The notes: a model not told the origin generated them from the sequence alone. Positions 48,831 through 63,134 are shown, counted from the stretch's first letter. The stretch is 64,000 nt of DNA from Erpobdella octoculata (GCA_963978895.1 OZ022238.1:33346093-33410092); one strand, 5' to 3'. Made by a program: numbers and translations.

Positions 48831-49718
48831 GTACCGACCTATTTCAAACCTTATCAACTTCTCAAAAAAATTCGAAAAACCTCCAATTTTACGTTCCACT
48901 CTCTCCCAATTTCAATAAACACAAGTCAGCATACCGGTCACATCACTCGACCGAGACTACTTTACTTGTTACTCCGGAGAGCATAATAATATATAAAATG
49001 TCTGATGAAAGTAAGAGAGCCACTCTAACCAGCCTCGACTTCAGCGCCGCTTTCTACATGATTGAACACTGTATTTTGCTGTACAGACTTCAGACTAGTT
49101 TTAGTATTAATGGTACTACCTAAGAGTTCATCGACTCCTACCTCACTGGTCGCACACGGTGTGTTTGCACTGGATGTGCCTCCTCTACACCTAACTACCT
49201 ACCTTAAAAGGGGAGTACTTCAAGGGTTCGTACTCAGCCCTCTTCTGTTCTCTCTGTAAATCTCTCCCATCTACAGCATTCCTCCCAGCTTTAACTTCTC
49301 TCTTCAGCAGTATGCCGATAACACCCAGGTGTTCTTCGTATCTTCGCAGCTACAGCCACATCACACTCCACCAAACTTGAACGGTTCGAAACCTGTCTCT
49401 CGGCACTTTTCTCCTGGTTCTGCAAAAACGGCATGGCCATTGTCTTCTACACACGACAGAACCTCTGCCACTATCTTGTTCATTGGGTATCAACATTGCA
49501 AGTCCTCTTTCTTCCACATCAGAGCTCTAAGACACATCAGAAAATGCCTTACCTTGGACATGGCTAAAGTTTTTGTGGCTGCTACTCTTGTTCAGTCACG
49601 CTCAACTACGTAAATTTCCTCTTGTACGGCACATCTGCTTCTAACTTAAAGAAACTGCAAAGAATACAAAATATGCTGTCGATTCGATTCACCACCTCCT
49701 TAGATCTTTTTAAATCTA

Positions 49719-50772
<1,054 letters not shown>

Positions 50773-51084
50773 CGCCAAGACCTCACTTTGCGTCGTGGAT
50801 ACGTTCCAGAAACGCAAAGTGAATTATGATTTTCTATAGCAAAATTAATTATGATTTTCTATAGCAAAATTAATTATGATTTTCTATAGCAAAATTAATT
50901 ATGATTTTCTATAGCAAAATTAATTATGATTTTCTATAGCAAACCATGTAGATTGAAGATAGGTTCCAAGGTTACAAAAATAAATTTTTGAAAAGAAAAT
51001 TGAAAAAGTAAACATTTAAGCAGCGACGTAACTTCGAAAAAAAAAACGCAAAACGAAACGCTGCAAAGCGAGGTCTTGGTGTAT
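50773..51084. mobile_element. Tigger/pogo-like MITE with internal 27-bp tandem
   Basis: Inverted ends CGCCAAGACCTCACTTTGCG and CACCAAGACCTCGCTTTGCA, flanked by TA. Inside, aattatgattttctatagca is repeated four to five times (50820-50945). Confidence 0.8.
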
Positions 51085-51539
51085 ACCATAATGTAGGTCT
51101 TGCTTTCTACATTTAAATTGACAATTAATCTAATTTTAGGCCAAAAGTGGATGTCGGCTGGCTGGAGTAAAATTATGGCTCAAAGTTCGGCTGGTTGAAC
51201 TTCTTACGGCTCGATTACAGCTGAAATATCTGTCTCAAATACGGCTCAAGCCGAATTTCAGCCATAAATTTGATACCATTTTCTTTTCCAAAATAGCTAA
51301 TGACCGTGAAGGAATTAGTCGTAAGTACTTTTTCTCAAATTTTTCAGCAATCTTATGCCCTTTATTTTCCAAAAATAGCTGATGATTGTATGGTATACCA
51401 TGCACGTAATATTTTTTGTGCCAAATTACAATCAGCGAACTCGTGGAACTTTACCCTTCTAGTGGTATTGAATCAATGTTGATTCGCTACACTTACAGCA
51501 GCAAAGTTTTTTACAATTGTTAGGGATAAGTCCAGCTTT

Positions 51540-51965
51540 GATAATTATTCACGATATACAAAGACACTTGAGCCGTCTTCAAAGAAGTTTTAGTAAGCGC
51601 CCCAGGGCTTAAAGTGATTGACCTTGTTCTGACATTGTCGGTAAAAACCAACAAATTTTTAGCTGCATGAAACGAGTTGAAACATAACCTCAGAAAGAGA
51701 TGTGGAGACCAACGACAATTTTATACCAATATGAAGATGTAAAAAATTTCAACGTCGATGCAGCGATTAATGATTCTAGTTGTTGCAGAAAAACGCTTTT
51801 ATCACTAATAAACTAGGAACGCTGTCAAGTTGATTGTCGCTCCATGGAATGCGCTTACGCAATACACAATTGACGCCCCGACAGTAAAGGCATTCAAGGA
51901 TCGCATCTCTTAGGAGTCGCGAGTCCTCCAGCCTCTGTCAGTATAGAGGAGCCTGATGTAGCTCC
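51540..51965 (+). pseudogene. Non-LTR reverse transcriptase C-terminal remnant
   Basis: The last part reads VAPWNALTQYTIDAPTVKAF then KDRIS before a stop; the NAWNSLP...APSVNAFK pattern is the usual end of many non-LTR RT proteins. Upstream text is full of stops. Confidence 0.6.
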
Positions 51966-52312
51966 TCTTCTTCAAAAATATAACTTTCAGACTTATTAAT
52001 TTTTTATTGCTAGATTCTATAGACGTTTTATATTTTTGGTTCTGATAATAAGCAAATTCAAATTCATGATAAATATTATCACGTTGTTCCTGCTCTAGTT
52101 TACACTGGCTGGCTCTTAACAATTAAACTGCAACTGAATTATTGCAACGTTATCTTCATATCTGTCCCATTTCCATGGACTGATTTCCATTTCATCTTCA
52201 CAAAATATTGAAAGTCTTGATTAATTTCCATCTCTACCCAAACAGTTCCCTTCTATTATGTAGAGTTGCCAATTATTCGAGATTATTTCGTTAAATTAAC
52301 GCTAAAATATTA

Positions 52313-53257
52313 GTGCGCATTAAAAAAATTAACACCGTCAAATATTTTAACAGTTGTGAGTTCGAGTCTGAAGTTGAGACATTTACATTGAATTTACGTA
52401 GCACTGATCGCCGTTTTGAGCTCGGTGATCCCGTGATCATTTTAATGCCTGATAAGAGTAGAGCTAAGATCTTTAATAAATGGCCTGGTCCTGGTAAAGT
52501 TGTTAAAATTAAATCTCCATACTCTTATATAGTAGAGGTAGATGGCTGCAGACATCACCTCCAAACTAATAAAATTAAAAGGTATAATGAACGGATAGAG
52601 GAGGCCCATGTTGCTAATTGCTCTATAGTATTCGATCATGATAAGGAGTTTGGAAATATAGATGTAATCCAGAATGAAACCCCAACAGATGACCAACTCC
52701 CGAGTCATAGGTTGAAGGAGGGAATATTATCTCATTTAATGGAAGAAAAACGATTTGAGATAACCAATCTTATCGATACATTTTCCCAGGTTTTTTCCAA
52801 TCGTTTAGGCAGGTGTTCTATATTATGTCACGAAATCAAGGTCGACGGAAACTTTTCCCCTAAGCGTTTGAGACCTTACAAAACCCCTGAGTTGTTACGA
52901 AGGGAGGTAGCCGAGCAGATTCGAGACAAATTGTCTCAAGGCATTATCCGACCCTCTAAAAGCCCAATGTCTAGTCCCATGGTATGTCTTAAAGGGACCG
53001 CAAGGTAAAGGCGGTGTAAGGTTGGCAATAGATTATCGACATAAATAAATAAATATACTAAGGGTGACTGTTTTCCGGTACCCGACATCCCTGATGTTCT
53101 TCAAAAGGTTGGGAGAGCTACTTTTATCAGCTGCTTTGACGTCATGAGTGAGTATTGGCAAATTCCCATAGAGGAAAATCACAGTGACTCACATCATTTT
53201 CATGTTAGGAAAGGCCGTGATAAAATTGTAGCCGATTTCCTCTCCCGAATACAATAA
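52313..53257 (+). pseudogene. Integrase C-terminal domain followed by reverse transcriptase, internally deleted
   Basis: FELGDPVIILMPDKSRAKIF and NKWPGPGKVVKIKSPYSYIV form the SH3-like integrase tail. In the same frame come HEIKVDGNFSPKRLRPYKTP, QGIIRPSKSPMSSPMVCLKG (RT domain 1). After a shift at about 53000: GGVRLAIDYRHIN, FPVPDIPDVL and TFISCFDVMSEYWQIPI (RT domains 2-3). The text then jumps to GRDKIVADFLSRIQ and a stop, the usual end of RNase H. The catalytic YXDD and most of RT/RNase H are deleted. The order INT-RT is opposite to standard Ty3/Gypsy. Confidence 0.88.
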
Positions 53258-53952
53258 ATACTAATCCCTGTTTAGAGAGAAATTAATTACTTTTATTATT
53301 AGAGAGTAGACATAGGTCAATAATAACTTTTTGGGTTTTCTCTTTATGTTGTGGAATAGATTCCTGGTTCATGTTTTGAAGAACATGAGGTCTTGGTAGA
53401 ATCTTTAAATATAAGGAAGTTTTTCGGTTAATTATTGTCTTTTCCTTTGGCGATAACTATTCATTATTTTGGTATGTGGCAAATGCTGGGATGAGAGGGA
53501 TCGCGAGGTTAGGTCATGCCATATATCATCTATGTTCCTGTACAAATACATTATTTGCAATTTTTGTTAAGTATGATTTACAGATCCATCATCCGGAGGC
53601 TCAACCGTTCATGAAAATACAACTTCCAAGTTCCATGAGTTCAGGAACTAAATGAAATGTTTTTGTTATGTGAATATGTATCCATTTAGAATTTTTGAGT
53701 TGTGTAATGTATGTAAAAAAATAATGTTGCGGTAGACATTTTTCTTTAGGTGCATTAGTCAACCTTGATCTGTTTGGGTTGAGTTTATTCGTTTGTTTTT
53801 TTTTTGTGAATGTTTGACTGCGCAACTTTCATTGATTTTTGTTGTACATTTAATTTCTAGGGACGTATATCTTTTAGGGGCGGATAACTGGTTCATATAA
53901 AAGGTTGAGCCAATAACCAGATACTGGTTATCGTCTTTTGTGGTGGGAGGTA

Positions 53953-54206
53953 TGTAAGAGTTGTACCCTTACGATTCCGGTGATGGTGATGATGATGATG
54001 ATGTATGTAGTTTTGAACGTATGAATGCTATGTGTATGAATATGACTGGTTGGATTGTTTCGCGGGGCGTCTGCTTGCCTAGTACAAAAGAGACTGTAGC
54101 GGTCGTTGAGCGCCCGGTCCTGAGTTTGAATCGTTGAAGTTGAATTGGTGTTACTTTTGTTTATTAAATTTATCAAAACATCGGTCTTGGGTTTTTCTTC
54201 TTGACA
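53953..54206 (+). repeat. 3' LTR of the truncated Gmr1-like element
   Basis: TG...CA ends next to a polypurine tract. Confidence 0.75.
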
Positions 54207-54872
54207 TTAGTAAAGGTTTACCGACGTTTGGGCGATAAACTTTACAGCACTGCTCACAACTTTATTAACATAATCTTCCAGTTTCTCTCGGTTAATCACG
54301 GGCTCAATCTTTTCACCATCAGCATCCATCTTTGCATCCAACATAGTGTTCAAATCAGAAACAACTGGTTTGTTGACTTCCTGCAAATTCTGTTCGAAAA
54401 GTTTATTACTGACACTTTCTACAAGCATTGGAGCTTTCTCTTCTGAAGATGTCACGTCACTACTGAATTCCCGACAAATTTCTTCAATTTTTATCAACGT
54501 TTTCTTTAGAATTCAAAGAAGTTGGTGAGCTGCCATTAAAAGTACTGATCAATACGGCATTCTGAACCTCATCAACGTTTACACCACTGCCACCATCATC
54601 TTCTATTTTCTCCCTCAGCAACAACTTGTCTAGGCAATCCTTTCCTTGCCGTACCGAGGCTGCCACTTCCCTCCCCAAGAATTCAAATTCCTTTAAAAGA
54701 GCTTTGTCGAGGAGTTCACACTCGAAGTCATCGGGGTCACTGCCTTCTTCCACCAACGCCTCACCGAGATGTTCGAGCAACTCCTACTTTTTCCCCTTTG
54801 TGTTAAGGTCCCTTTTTTTTAATTCTCCCCGCAGCTCAAGCACCAACAACTCTTCGAGTATTTTACGAGCCA
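54207..54872 (-). pseudogene. Gag N-terminus with SAP motif, one stop and one frameshift
   Basis: MARKILEELLVLELRGELKK and RDLNTKGKK, then TAG, then ELLEHLGEALVEEGSDPDDF: a SAP-type helix-turn-helix (LRxEL..R.L...G.K.ELxExL) interrupted by a stop where Gln is expected. An acidic helical region continues to 54484 and, after a frameshift, to 54207 (EEICREFSSDV... NREKLEDYVNKV). SAP domains are common at the start of gag in invertebrate LTR elements. Confidence 0.75.
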
Positions 54873-55065
54873 TGTTGAACTACAATTACAATAACGGATA
54901 ACGAAACACGACACGAGATCCCACTTCTGACACCATTGCTGTAATCCTTGGTTCACGTTTATTATTTTATTAATTAAAATAACAAATAGAATATAGAATA
55001 TGTACAAGTTCGAAATCAAATCATTCGAGTTACGCTACGTAGACTAGGGATGTCCTGGTTTACAG

Positions 55066-55067
<2 letters not shown>
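54207..55067 (-). mobile_element. LTR retrotransposon 5' part with SAP-domain gag
   Basis: Minus strand: a short 131-bp LTR (55067-54937, TGCTGTAA...TTACAGCA), A, then TGGTGTCAGAAGTGGG (primer-binding region), a leader and gag start at 54872. Cut off at 54207 where the plus-strand LTR element ends. Confidence 0.8.

Positions 55068-55105
<38 letters not shown>
55068..55105. repeat. (TA)n
   Basis: Between the LTR and a 204-bp fragment. Confidence 0.95.
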
Positions 55106-55415
<310 letters not shown>

Positions 55416-55439
55416 GCACATATTTAACCACATTATTTT

Positions 55440-56030
55440 TTATTACAAACTTATTACAAACTTTTATTTAGGTTACAATCTCTGTTTGTGTGTGTGTCTG
55501 TGTGTGGCTTTCTCTGTACACAAATCTTGCAAGTAAAATTTAACCAGCTTTTTGACTAGCTAGAAAGCTGAAACTTTCAGCATAGCTTTATATTGGATGA
55601 CAATACATAAGTCAATTGAGAAAAAAAAACAACTTAATTTGAACATCTTTCGTATTTCTAAATCGAGTGTATTTGAAATTACAGTTTGTGTTAAAAATTT
55701 CGTTTTTTCCTTTACTTGTGTTTATGTTTGTGTTATGTTCAACAAAATTAAAAAAAGATGTTTTACTATCCTTGTAAACAAGTAAAGGAAAAAACGAGTT
55801 TTTTACCACAAACTTTAATTTCATTTACACTCCATTTAGAAATACGAGAGATGTTCAAATTAATTATTTTTTTATTGAATCACGTGTTGTCATCCAATAT
55901 AAACCTATGCTGAAAGTTTCAGCTTTCTAGCTAGTCAAAAAGCTGGTTAAATTTTACTTGCAGAGAAAGCTACACACACACAAACATAGATTGTAACCTA
56001 AATAAAAGTTTGTAAAAACGTTACAAAACC
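55440..56030. repeat. Long inverted repeat (foldback), arms about 270 bp
   Basis: 55455-55720 and 55775-56025 are reverse complements with small differences: aaccagctttttgactagct / agctagtcaaaaagctggtt. Related single copy at 6340-7200. Confidence 0.85.
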
Positions 56031-56084
56031 CTCATTGACCAATTAGCAAGGCAGAGTTATTATTATATCATGTGAAAAATTAAT

Positions 56085-56300
56085 ATATATATAATAGCCC
56101 ATGTCTGTGTAAGATGTCTGCGTAAGACGTTTTTGTATGACGATCTGCTATCTATTGCAAATTAATTTATATATAATAAATAATTATATAAATACATTTT
56201 TTATATATATTTATATAATTAAATAATTTAAAAAAATATTTACCTTACTTAAATTAATTCAAAATAAAAAAAAATTAATATTTTAATTTATTTTTTTGTC
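56085..56300. repeat. Dispersed repeat, copy 3 of 3, followed by (TAAA)/(TAAT) microsatellite to 56455
   Basis: gtaagacgtttttgtatgac as in 33350 and 45670; then ataaataaataaat and aattaattaatt runs at 56345-56450. Confidence 0.7.
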
Positions 56301-56404
56301 TTTTCATTTGTTTTGGAATGCATACGAACAATATTGTAATGTTAAAAATAAATAAATAAAATAAGTAAATAAATAAATAAATAAATTAATTAATTAATTA
56401 ATTA

Positions 56405-56770
<366 letters not shown>

Positions 56771-56779
56771 CTAGAAAAT

Positions 56780-57690
56780 GTAAATAAGTATGCAGTAGTG
56801 TTTGGTCAAATAGCTTTTTATATAATTGGTCCTAAGTATCAAATAACCGAAGTTTGTCCATGTTTCATCAAAACATAAATTTTACAATTCATTTTGAAGT
56901 ATTTTCAAAAAATTTTAAAAAACCAATGTAGTGGGGCTGTTTACCTTGGATATTCCAACCTATTGTGCATTTTTTGATAAAAGGACCAAATTTTCCACAG
57001 AGGTAGTCCTACCTATTATGAACAAATTTGGATAATAGGCCAAAGCGTAATTGCCCCCTGGCAACCGTGGCAGGCATTTTCCAAAAAGGCCGCCACGCCA
57101 CGTGTTATGATATGCGGCATGACCCTAGAATCTCTATATCTTCTGAACCGCTCGTTCGATTTAAGCGATTGAAATGTCCCTGCGTTCTTCTTCATATGGG
57201 CTATATTTTGAGATTGAATTGAATGTTTTAATTTGAATGAAGCGTCCCCTAGCAGACGAAATGGCGTTACGGCACTACTCAAATATAGAATCTTATCGGA
57301 AATATCTTTTTAATTGTATGGGATACAACAAAAATTACAATGAAACACTAATAGGAAATTGGGATAACCTTTCAGAATTTATATTTTGTTTTGATCACAG
57401 GCGCCCCCTAGCGGACAAAATTGCAAGACACCATTTTTCAGTTTATAACAAATCAGTAATAACTTTAAAACGGCACGAGATACAACAAATCCAGAACATC
57501 GTACAACATTTCAATTTTTGCTGCAGAAATAGAAGCAATCAAAATAGCTCTTAATCTATATGAAAATCATTTACTTTCATCAAATGCATTAGAATCTGAT
57601 CCACAACAAAATCTTGTAGACATTTGTCACAATTTTAGTATAGTTGGGTGGTTAAAATATCTTACCTGTAATGCCAGAAGTAGTTGATTT
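56780..57690. other. Upstream of JNK exon 1, no gene recognised
   Basis: The words gcgtcccctagcagac (57242) and gcgccccctagcggac (57402) recur within the stretch. This may be an old repeat. No convincing frame or promoter motif. Confidence 0.5.
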
Positions 57691-58557
57691 TAACTGATGT
57701 GATTTAGGAAAAGAGTATGTCGATGGACAATTATCAGAAGAGCTCTTGATTGTGCATACAAAGCACATTTCCTCGGCCAATTGCAACTGCCATTCTCCAG
57801 CCCAGGCAACTAGTCGATTGACAGATTCTTGAAGTTCCCGACCGTTGTTACCTTTGGAGTAGAGCTTAATGTCATCTGCAAACAGTTTGTGAGAGATTGG
57901 AAGGTTGTTAAATCTATCGGTAATATCGTTAATGTATAATAGAAAGCCATGTTGATTAGGCGAGATTAGCTTTTGATATCCAAGTAGTTGTGTATTGTAT
58001 TGCTTTGTTAATAATTCTTTCCATCGCTCGACAGCATGTGGACGTTAAAGAGATAGGTCTGTAGTTTCCAGGACAAGATGTTGCACCTTTTTTTATGGAT
58101 TGGGATAACAAAAGCTTTTTTCCAATCTTCAGACAGATGCCCAGTTTTGAATGAAAAGTCGAAGTTGTGGCAGACGGGTAGAGCGAGGCTAGATGCGCAT
58201 CATTTCAGAAAAATATTTGGAATAGCATCGGGTCCTGAGGATGTAGAATAAGTAAGTCTAGCCAATGACTTAAACACAATGTCTGGGGTGAAGTCAATTT
58301 TTGCCAGTTGCTTCGATGTCCTTCGCTTGAGAATTGACCTACGACCGTCGTCAATTGTAAATACACTTGTAAAATATTCATTAAAAATATTTCCCATCTC
58401 ATAAGGATCCTCTGTTTCACCACCGTTTGATTTCTCTATCTGGATAATTCTGTGGGATGTAGTGAGTTTGTTGTTGACATATCTATAGAATTTGCTGACG
58501 TTGTTTTTTTAATCATATTTAGTTCTCTCTCTGAATGGTACATTTTGAATTGCTCTT

Positions 58558-59814
58558 TTAATTTTCTTTCCACAGTATTGTACCTGTTTTTGTCAGCCTG
58601 TTCACCTGACATCTTCCATCTCTGTCAGTAACAAAGCTTGACTCTGAGTTTCTCGAATGTACCTGAGATAACGATGTTTGTCCAGCTTGTTTCTTCAGGG
58701 GAATAATGCATTGAATTGCATTTTTCATAACTAAACAGAACGAGTTCCAGCAGTCATCTATAGAAAAACAATATTGTAAGAGAGTGTCCCATTTGAATTT
58801 CATAAAATAAGCATTGAGAGCATGATAATCAGTACGAACAAAATTGTATTCTTTCTTTGTGCTCACATGGCTTATAGTCCGAGCCATGTTTGGAGTAAAA
58901 ATGATGCTATTGTGATCACTTCCTCCGATTGGACTCATCACATCAATCTGCTTTATAAATTGTGGGTCTCGTGACAGCACTAAGTCCAATATGTTATTGA
59001 TTCTTGTGTTAGAGATAACAAATTGTATGAGTCCTGAGTCATTAAAGAAGGTCATGAAGGCATTGTAAATGTTGTTGTTTGGTGCCGTATAAAGGTGCCA
59101 ATCAATCTCCGGGAGGTAAAAGTCTCCCATCAGGCATATTGGAATTTTAGTGGTGCATAATTGCTGAAGATATCGAATGCTATTTTCGACATACTGGAAT
59201 GCTTCGTAATTGTATCCACCTGGTCTGTAATAGGCTATAATTCTTTGAGACCCGTTACCTATTTTATTGTCTACACAGCATATTTCAATGTTGTTCAGTC
59301 CCGCTGAAGGAAGAATTTTAAAATTCAAGGTGCTTTTGAGGATGAGCGCTACTCCGCCTCCCCTAGTTTCTCTGTCACGACGAACAGCAACATAATCATT
59401 AAGTAAAAACATCGAACTCGGATACTCCTTCAGAAGCCAAGTCTCGACTAAACAGAAAACACTCGGTTTGTAAGTATCAATAAACAAAAGTATATCTTCT
59501 ATTTTGTTAGTAATGCTTCTGACAGTTGCCAGGGCCCATGGGCCTGTAGCAGTCTCTGTCTGAGAAATCTTATTTACGAAAAGGCGGAGGAACAGGATGA
59601 TCGGACGACGGTAGTGCCCCCGTAAGAATCGACCCATTTCTCTTTTGGCACAGTCTTGGTAGGCAGCTTCAGCCTCCATACGCGTCATGTCCCTATTGAC
59701 GAACACCTTGCGTATCAGTGGATCCGTTGAGGAGCGTAGTAGTCTTAACGACTGAATCATGTCTTTAGCAGTCTCTGGGCTGGAAAATGTGACACAAAGC
59801 TTTGTATTTTCCAA
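58558..59814 (-). pseudogene. ORF1 C-terminus running into ORF2 endonuclease, 418 codons
   Basis: The first about 65 residues are the ORF1 C-terminal domain (KVFVNRDMTRMEAEAAY). Then, in the same frame, the endonuclease: SITNKIEDILLFIDTYKPSV, CLVETWLLKEY, RRDRETRGGGVALILKS, IAYYRPGGYN, ICLMGDFYLPEIDWH, NNILDLVLSRDP, SPIGGSDHNSIIF. The catalytic Glu, Asp and SDH motifs are kept; the N of GDFN is Y. The fusion is presumably caused by a small indel. The frame stops at 58558, before the RT. Confidence 0.82.
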
Positions 59815-59829
59815 ATCCTTTCCAAAGCG

Positions 59830-60426
59830 TCAAGCCTTAACAATCTTCGGTTTGAGTGTGAGATTTGTTTCAAAAAACTCTAGGGCATACTCAGCATCGG
59901 AAAGTTTAGGGTGAGGTGGCATCCCCGAAATGATTATGTTGCTTTCACGGCTTTTTCTTTCATCACGCTCTCTTTCTATGTCCAAGAGTGATTTGGCAAG
60001 ATCGGCTTGAGTAGAGGATTCGCTCAAGCCATGTGTCGAACAAATCTTCTCGAGCCTTGACTGGAATGCGACAACTTGGTTTTCCATGATTTTGATTGAG
60101 TCGTTGATGGTTTTGTGCAGTCGGTCAAAACCATCTAATTTGGTCTCCAGAGAATCAACTCTCGCAGATAGACATCTGATTGCCCGATTCAATGAATCAG
60201 TCACAGTTTTTGTAACTTGAGCTAACATGGTCTGGAGACCCACTGTAAGTGTCTCTGTGATCTTGATCATGTTTTCGTTTGCCTGCTTCATTATGCCATT
60301 GAGAATCTCCTGGACAGCCTCCGACGTTATGGACTTGGCCATCAGAAGACGGTTGCAAAACACCCCAAAACCCGAGAGAAAGTAAACCCAGTATTTCCAC
60401 CACCAGCAACCCAGACCCTCATACAA
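59830..60426 (-). pseudogene. Non-LTR ORF1 (coiled coil, RRM-like start)
   Basis: Likely start MAKSITSEAVQEILNGIMKQ (about 60342). A long helix/coiled coil follows (TVTDSLNRAIRCLSARVDSL ETK...), then RKSRESNIIISGMPPHPKLS, a typical entry to the RRM-like domain, cut by a stop at 59830. The remaining ORF1 text continues in another frame (TKLCVTFSSPETAKDMI). Confidence 0.75.
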
Positions 60427-60479
60427 CTCCGCTATCTGTCAATGTGACCTCTTTTTCTACAATTATATCGGTCGTAGTT

Positions 60480-61340
60480 TCCCGTTCGAGACTCCAAGTT
60501 GGCGAGCGATAATTATATTGCAATCCGTACGTAACTAGTTCTGTTCGTTTTGGGTCAAAAATTCAAGAGATATCCGAACAAATAGTCCAAAGCAACCAAT
60601 TTGTGATTTATTTAAGTTAATATCTACTGTTCATAGCCGGAATATACGAAAGAAAAAAAAAGAACACTGAGTCCACGAGGTTGTTTACATAGATTATGAC
60701 GTCATCGTTGACTGTTTGTGTTAAAGTAAATTTAGACCAACCAGTGCGATATGTAAATGTTTTAAACTAATCCTGAACGTCGTCACACTAACGTTCACCA
60801 ATTTTCCATTCACGTGAATTGCATAATATAATTAGAAGTTTTTTAGTGAATAAAACACGTTTTAACATTTTGTTTGCTTGTAAAAAATATCGTTGATTGT
60901 CTGCTTGAGCGATAATATGTTGTTTTAATGTTAATGTGTTCTTGTTGGGTAACACTGTAAAGCACAGGACTAGTTTGAATATTCTTGTTGAAATAATATA
61001 TTGTTAACTGTACAATATGCATTCTTCCTAATGCGAATTAAAAGTTAAGAAAGACCTGCTATTCATCTTAGGAGGTATCTAGTGATAATAAAATGATTTA
61101 GTAACATCTTTGCTTGAAATTATTATCATTTAGAATCATTTTCAGCGGTTGGAAAAAAACAAAAATTAATCAAGAATACCAAACAGTGGCAGACTAGGTA
61201 TAAAGGCTGCTAATTAAATCGGGCCTACCAAAGCTACTGGCCTATATATAACGTATCTAGGCTCCTATAAATTATTCATCACATTCAACTTAACATTCAA
61301 CAGTATCCTCTCTCATATGCTTACAAGTGTTGTCGATGCT
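60480..61340. other. Spacer, nothing recognised
   Basis: AT-rich with no open frame, terminal repeats or RNA motif seen. Confidence 0.6.
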
Positions 61341-62222
61341 GTCTTGTATCCAGCACAATGTCCAAGACCTTCAAATTCGTCGAGTTTTGTGGCACAGAAG
61401 CAGCCCAGTCTACCTCCGCCCAGCCAGCAACAGAGACAGACTGGGAACTGTGCTTTGTTTGCCAGGAAACAACGACAAAAGCGCTCACACGTCCATCGCA
61501 GTCCAAACGAAAAGACAAAGGGGCGGCTACAGCTACCTTGGCTGAACATCTAAACTTGCTTCCAAAGTCCTTTCTGTTGGACCGCCTGAATGAAGGAAGC
61601 GGCATCGAAGCAGCTTTGGCCGCCAACAAAGCAGTATACCAGCAAACCTGCAAGCTTAAATACAATAGGACAGTGATAGACTGGGCGGAGAAGAGGCAGA
61701 CGAAAATGGACGTTGAGGAAGAGGAAATTACTGAAAACAACGCAAGCAAGCACACTCGATTTCAGTCATGTTTACCAAGTACAGACCCAAAATTAAAGCA
61801 AGTCAACTGTTTCTTCTGCGGAGAAGCTCCTGGTACTGAGAGTTTGCATGAGGCTGCAACTTTCCAGCTTGACTCGCGTGTGAGGTCGTGTGCGCTGCTG
61901 CTGGATGACATGGACCTCCGACGAAACTTAACGCCGGGGATATGGTTGCACAAAAAGCCAAGTACCACCGCAATTGTCTCCAGAACTTGTACAATCGCGC
62001 ACGAAAGATGACGGACAAAAGTGTAAACAATAGAGAAGCAATGGCAGGACTTGCTTTCGCAGAGCTGGTGATGTTTGCTGAAGAAGCTGTGATGGGTGAT
62101 GGGACTGCTCCGGTCTTCAGACTTGCTGACCTGGCGCAGTTGTACATGCCAAGGATGGAACAGCTTGGCTTCGATCATGATGGGAGGGTGCACACAACAC
62201 GTCTGAAGGAGAGACTACTTGC

Positions 62223-63134
62223 CAGAGAAGTTGCGAGTACTTATGGTCCGAGTACGAGTACCATGGTATCGAGTACGAGTACGAGTACGAGTACCATGGT
62301 ATCAAGTTATCGAGTACGAGTACCATGGTATCAAGTTATCGAGTACGAGTACGAGTACTGAGGTCTCTAGTACAAGTACAAGTACGAGTACAAGAAATTT
62401 TTAGCAAGTACTTTTCAAGTACTTTTTAAAGTCAACAAAATAATAGTTTATTCTACATCAAAAAACTATTACATTTCAGAAAAATTAGCGACGAAAGTTT
62501 AGAGTCCGACATCTTAGCCCTATTCGGTCTTAAAATTATTCCGCCGTGGCTGAACACACGTTCTACTGGTGAACTTGAAGCTGGGATACTTAAGGCACGA
62601 AGTGCTGGGTGATACAGTTTGTCAAGGTCACTGGAATGATTCTGCCAAAACGTTAGTGCATCATCCACATCACCAGTGATCCTCATCTCAAGATATCTGG
62701 TCAACTGTGCATCGACATCAAGGCAGGTGTCATCTAACACCATTATTAAAAAAAATTTAAACAAGAACAAGAAGATCCAGAAAGAAGCTTGCTGTGACAA
62801 CAATCAATGCTTTTAATAAAATTCAGAAAGATAGTAGTCACAAAACATAAACATAATAACAAAATCAATGTTTAAAAAACATAGATATGTTCAGCAAGTA
62901 TAAACGAAATATTATCCCAAACAACTGTTTAGTAAACAAGCAAACATTTTTTAGAGAAGGTGTTGCATATGCGAGTACGAGTACTTAGTGGAATAACGAG
63001 TAAGAGTACTAGTACTGAGTGGAATAACGAGTACGAGTACGAGTACCAAGGTTCAGAGTACAAGTAAGAGTACGAGTACTTGAAAACGGTACTCGAGTTG
63101 TACTCGAGTACGAGTACCAAGTACTACATCTCTG
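62223..63134 (-). mobile_element. hAT element with cgagta subterminal repeats, TSD CTACTTGC
   Basis: Ends CAGAGAAGTTGCGAGTACTT and (inverted) CAGAGATGTAGTACTTGGTA. Exact 8-bp TSD at 62215-62222 and 63135-63142. Both ends carry many gagtacgagtac words. Internal hATC frame on the minus strand. Confidence 0.92.
62453..62803 (-). pseudogene. hAT transposase C-terminal domain
   Basis: TFWQNHSSDLDKLYHPALRA then LSIPASSSPVERVFSHGGII and LSSLIFLKCNSFLM stop. The W, the helix and PASSxPxERxFS are the hATC dimerisation signature. The upstream transposase is deleted, so the element depends on a partner. Confidence 0.88.

Larger units (their letters stand above)
52280..54206 (+). mobile_element. Gmr1-like LTR element, 5'-truncated, integrase end before RT
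   Basis: A frame with integrase C-terminal domain then RT (52313-53257) is followed by a non-coding part, purine tract gtggtgggaggta (53940-53952) and a 254-bp 3' LTR (53953-54206, TGTAAGAG...CTTGACA). The LTR differs from the 398-bp family at 36.9 kb. The 5' portion is absent. Confidence 0.82.
57700..60470 (-). mobile_element. Non-LTR retrotransposon with ORF1, endonuclease and partial RT
   Basis: Minus order: ORF1 (60426-59830), ORF1 end plus endonuclease (59814-58558), RT fragments (58423-57740, KKGATSCPGNYRPISLTSTC at about 58090). Stops and shifts accumulate in the RT part. The 3' end is not defined. Confidence 0.85.

Noticed and set aside
57237..57554. 105-codon plus-strand frame upstream of JNK
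   Set aside because: Composition is non-coding-like and the frame overlaps a diffuse repeat; no motif recognised.
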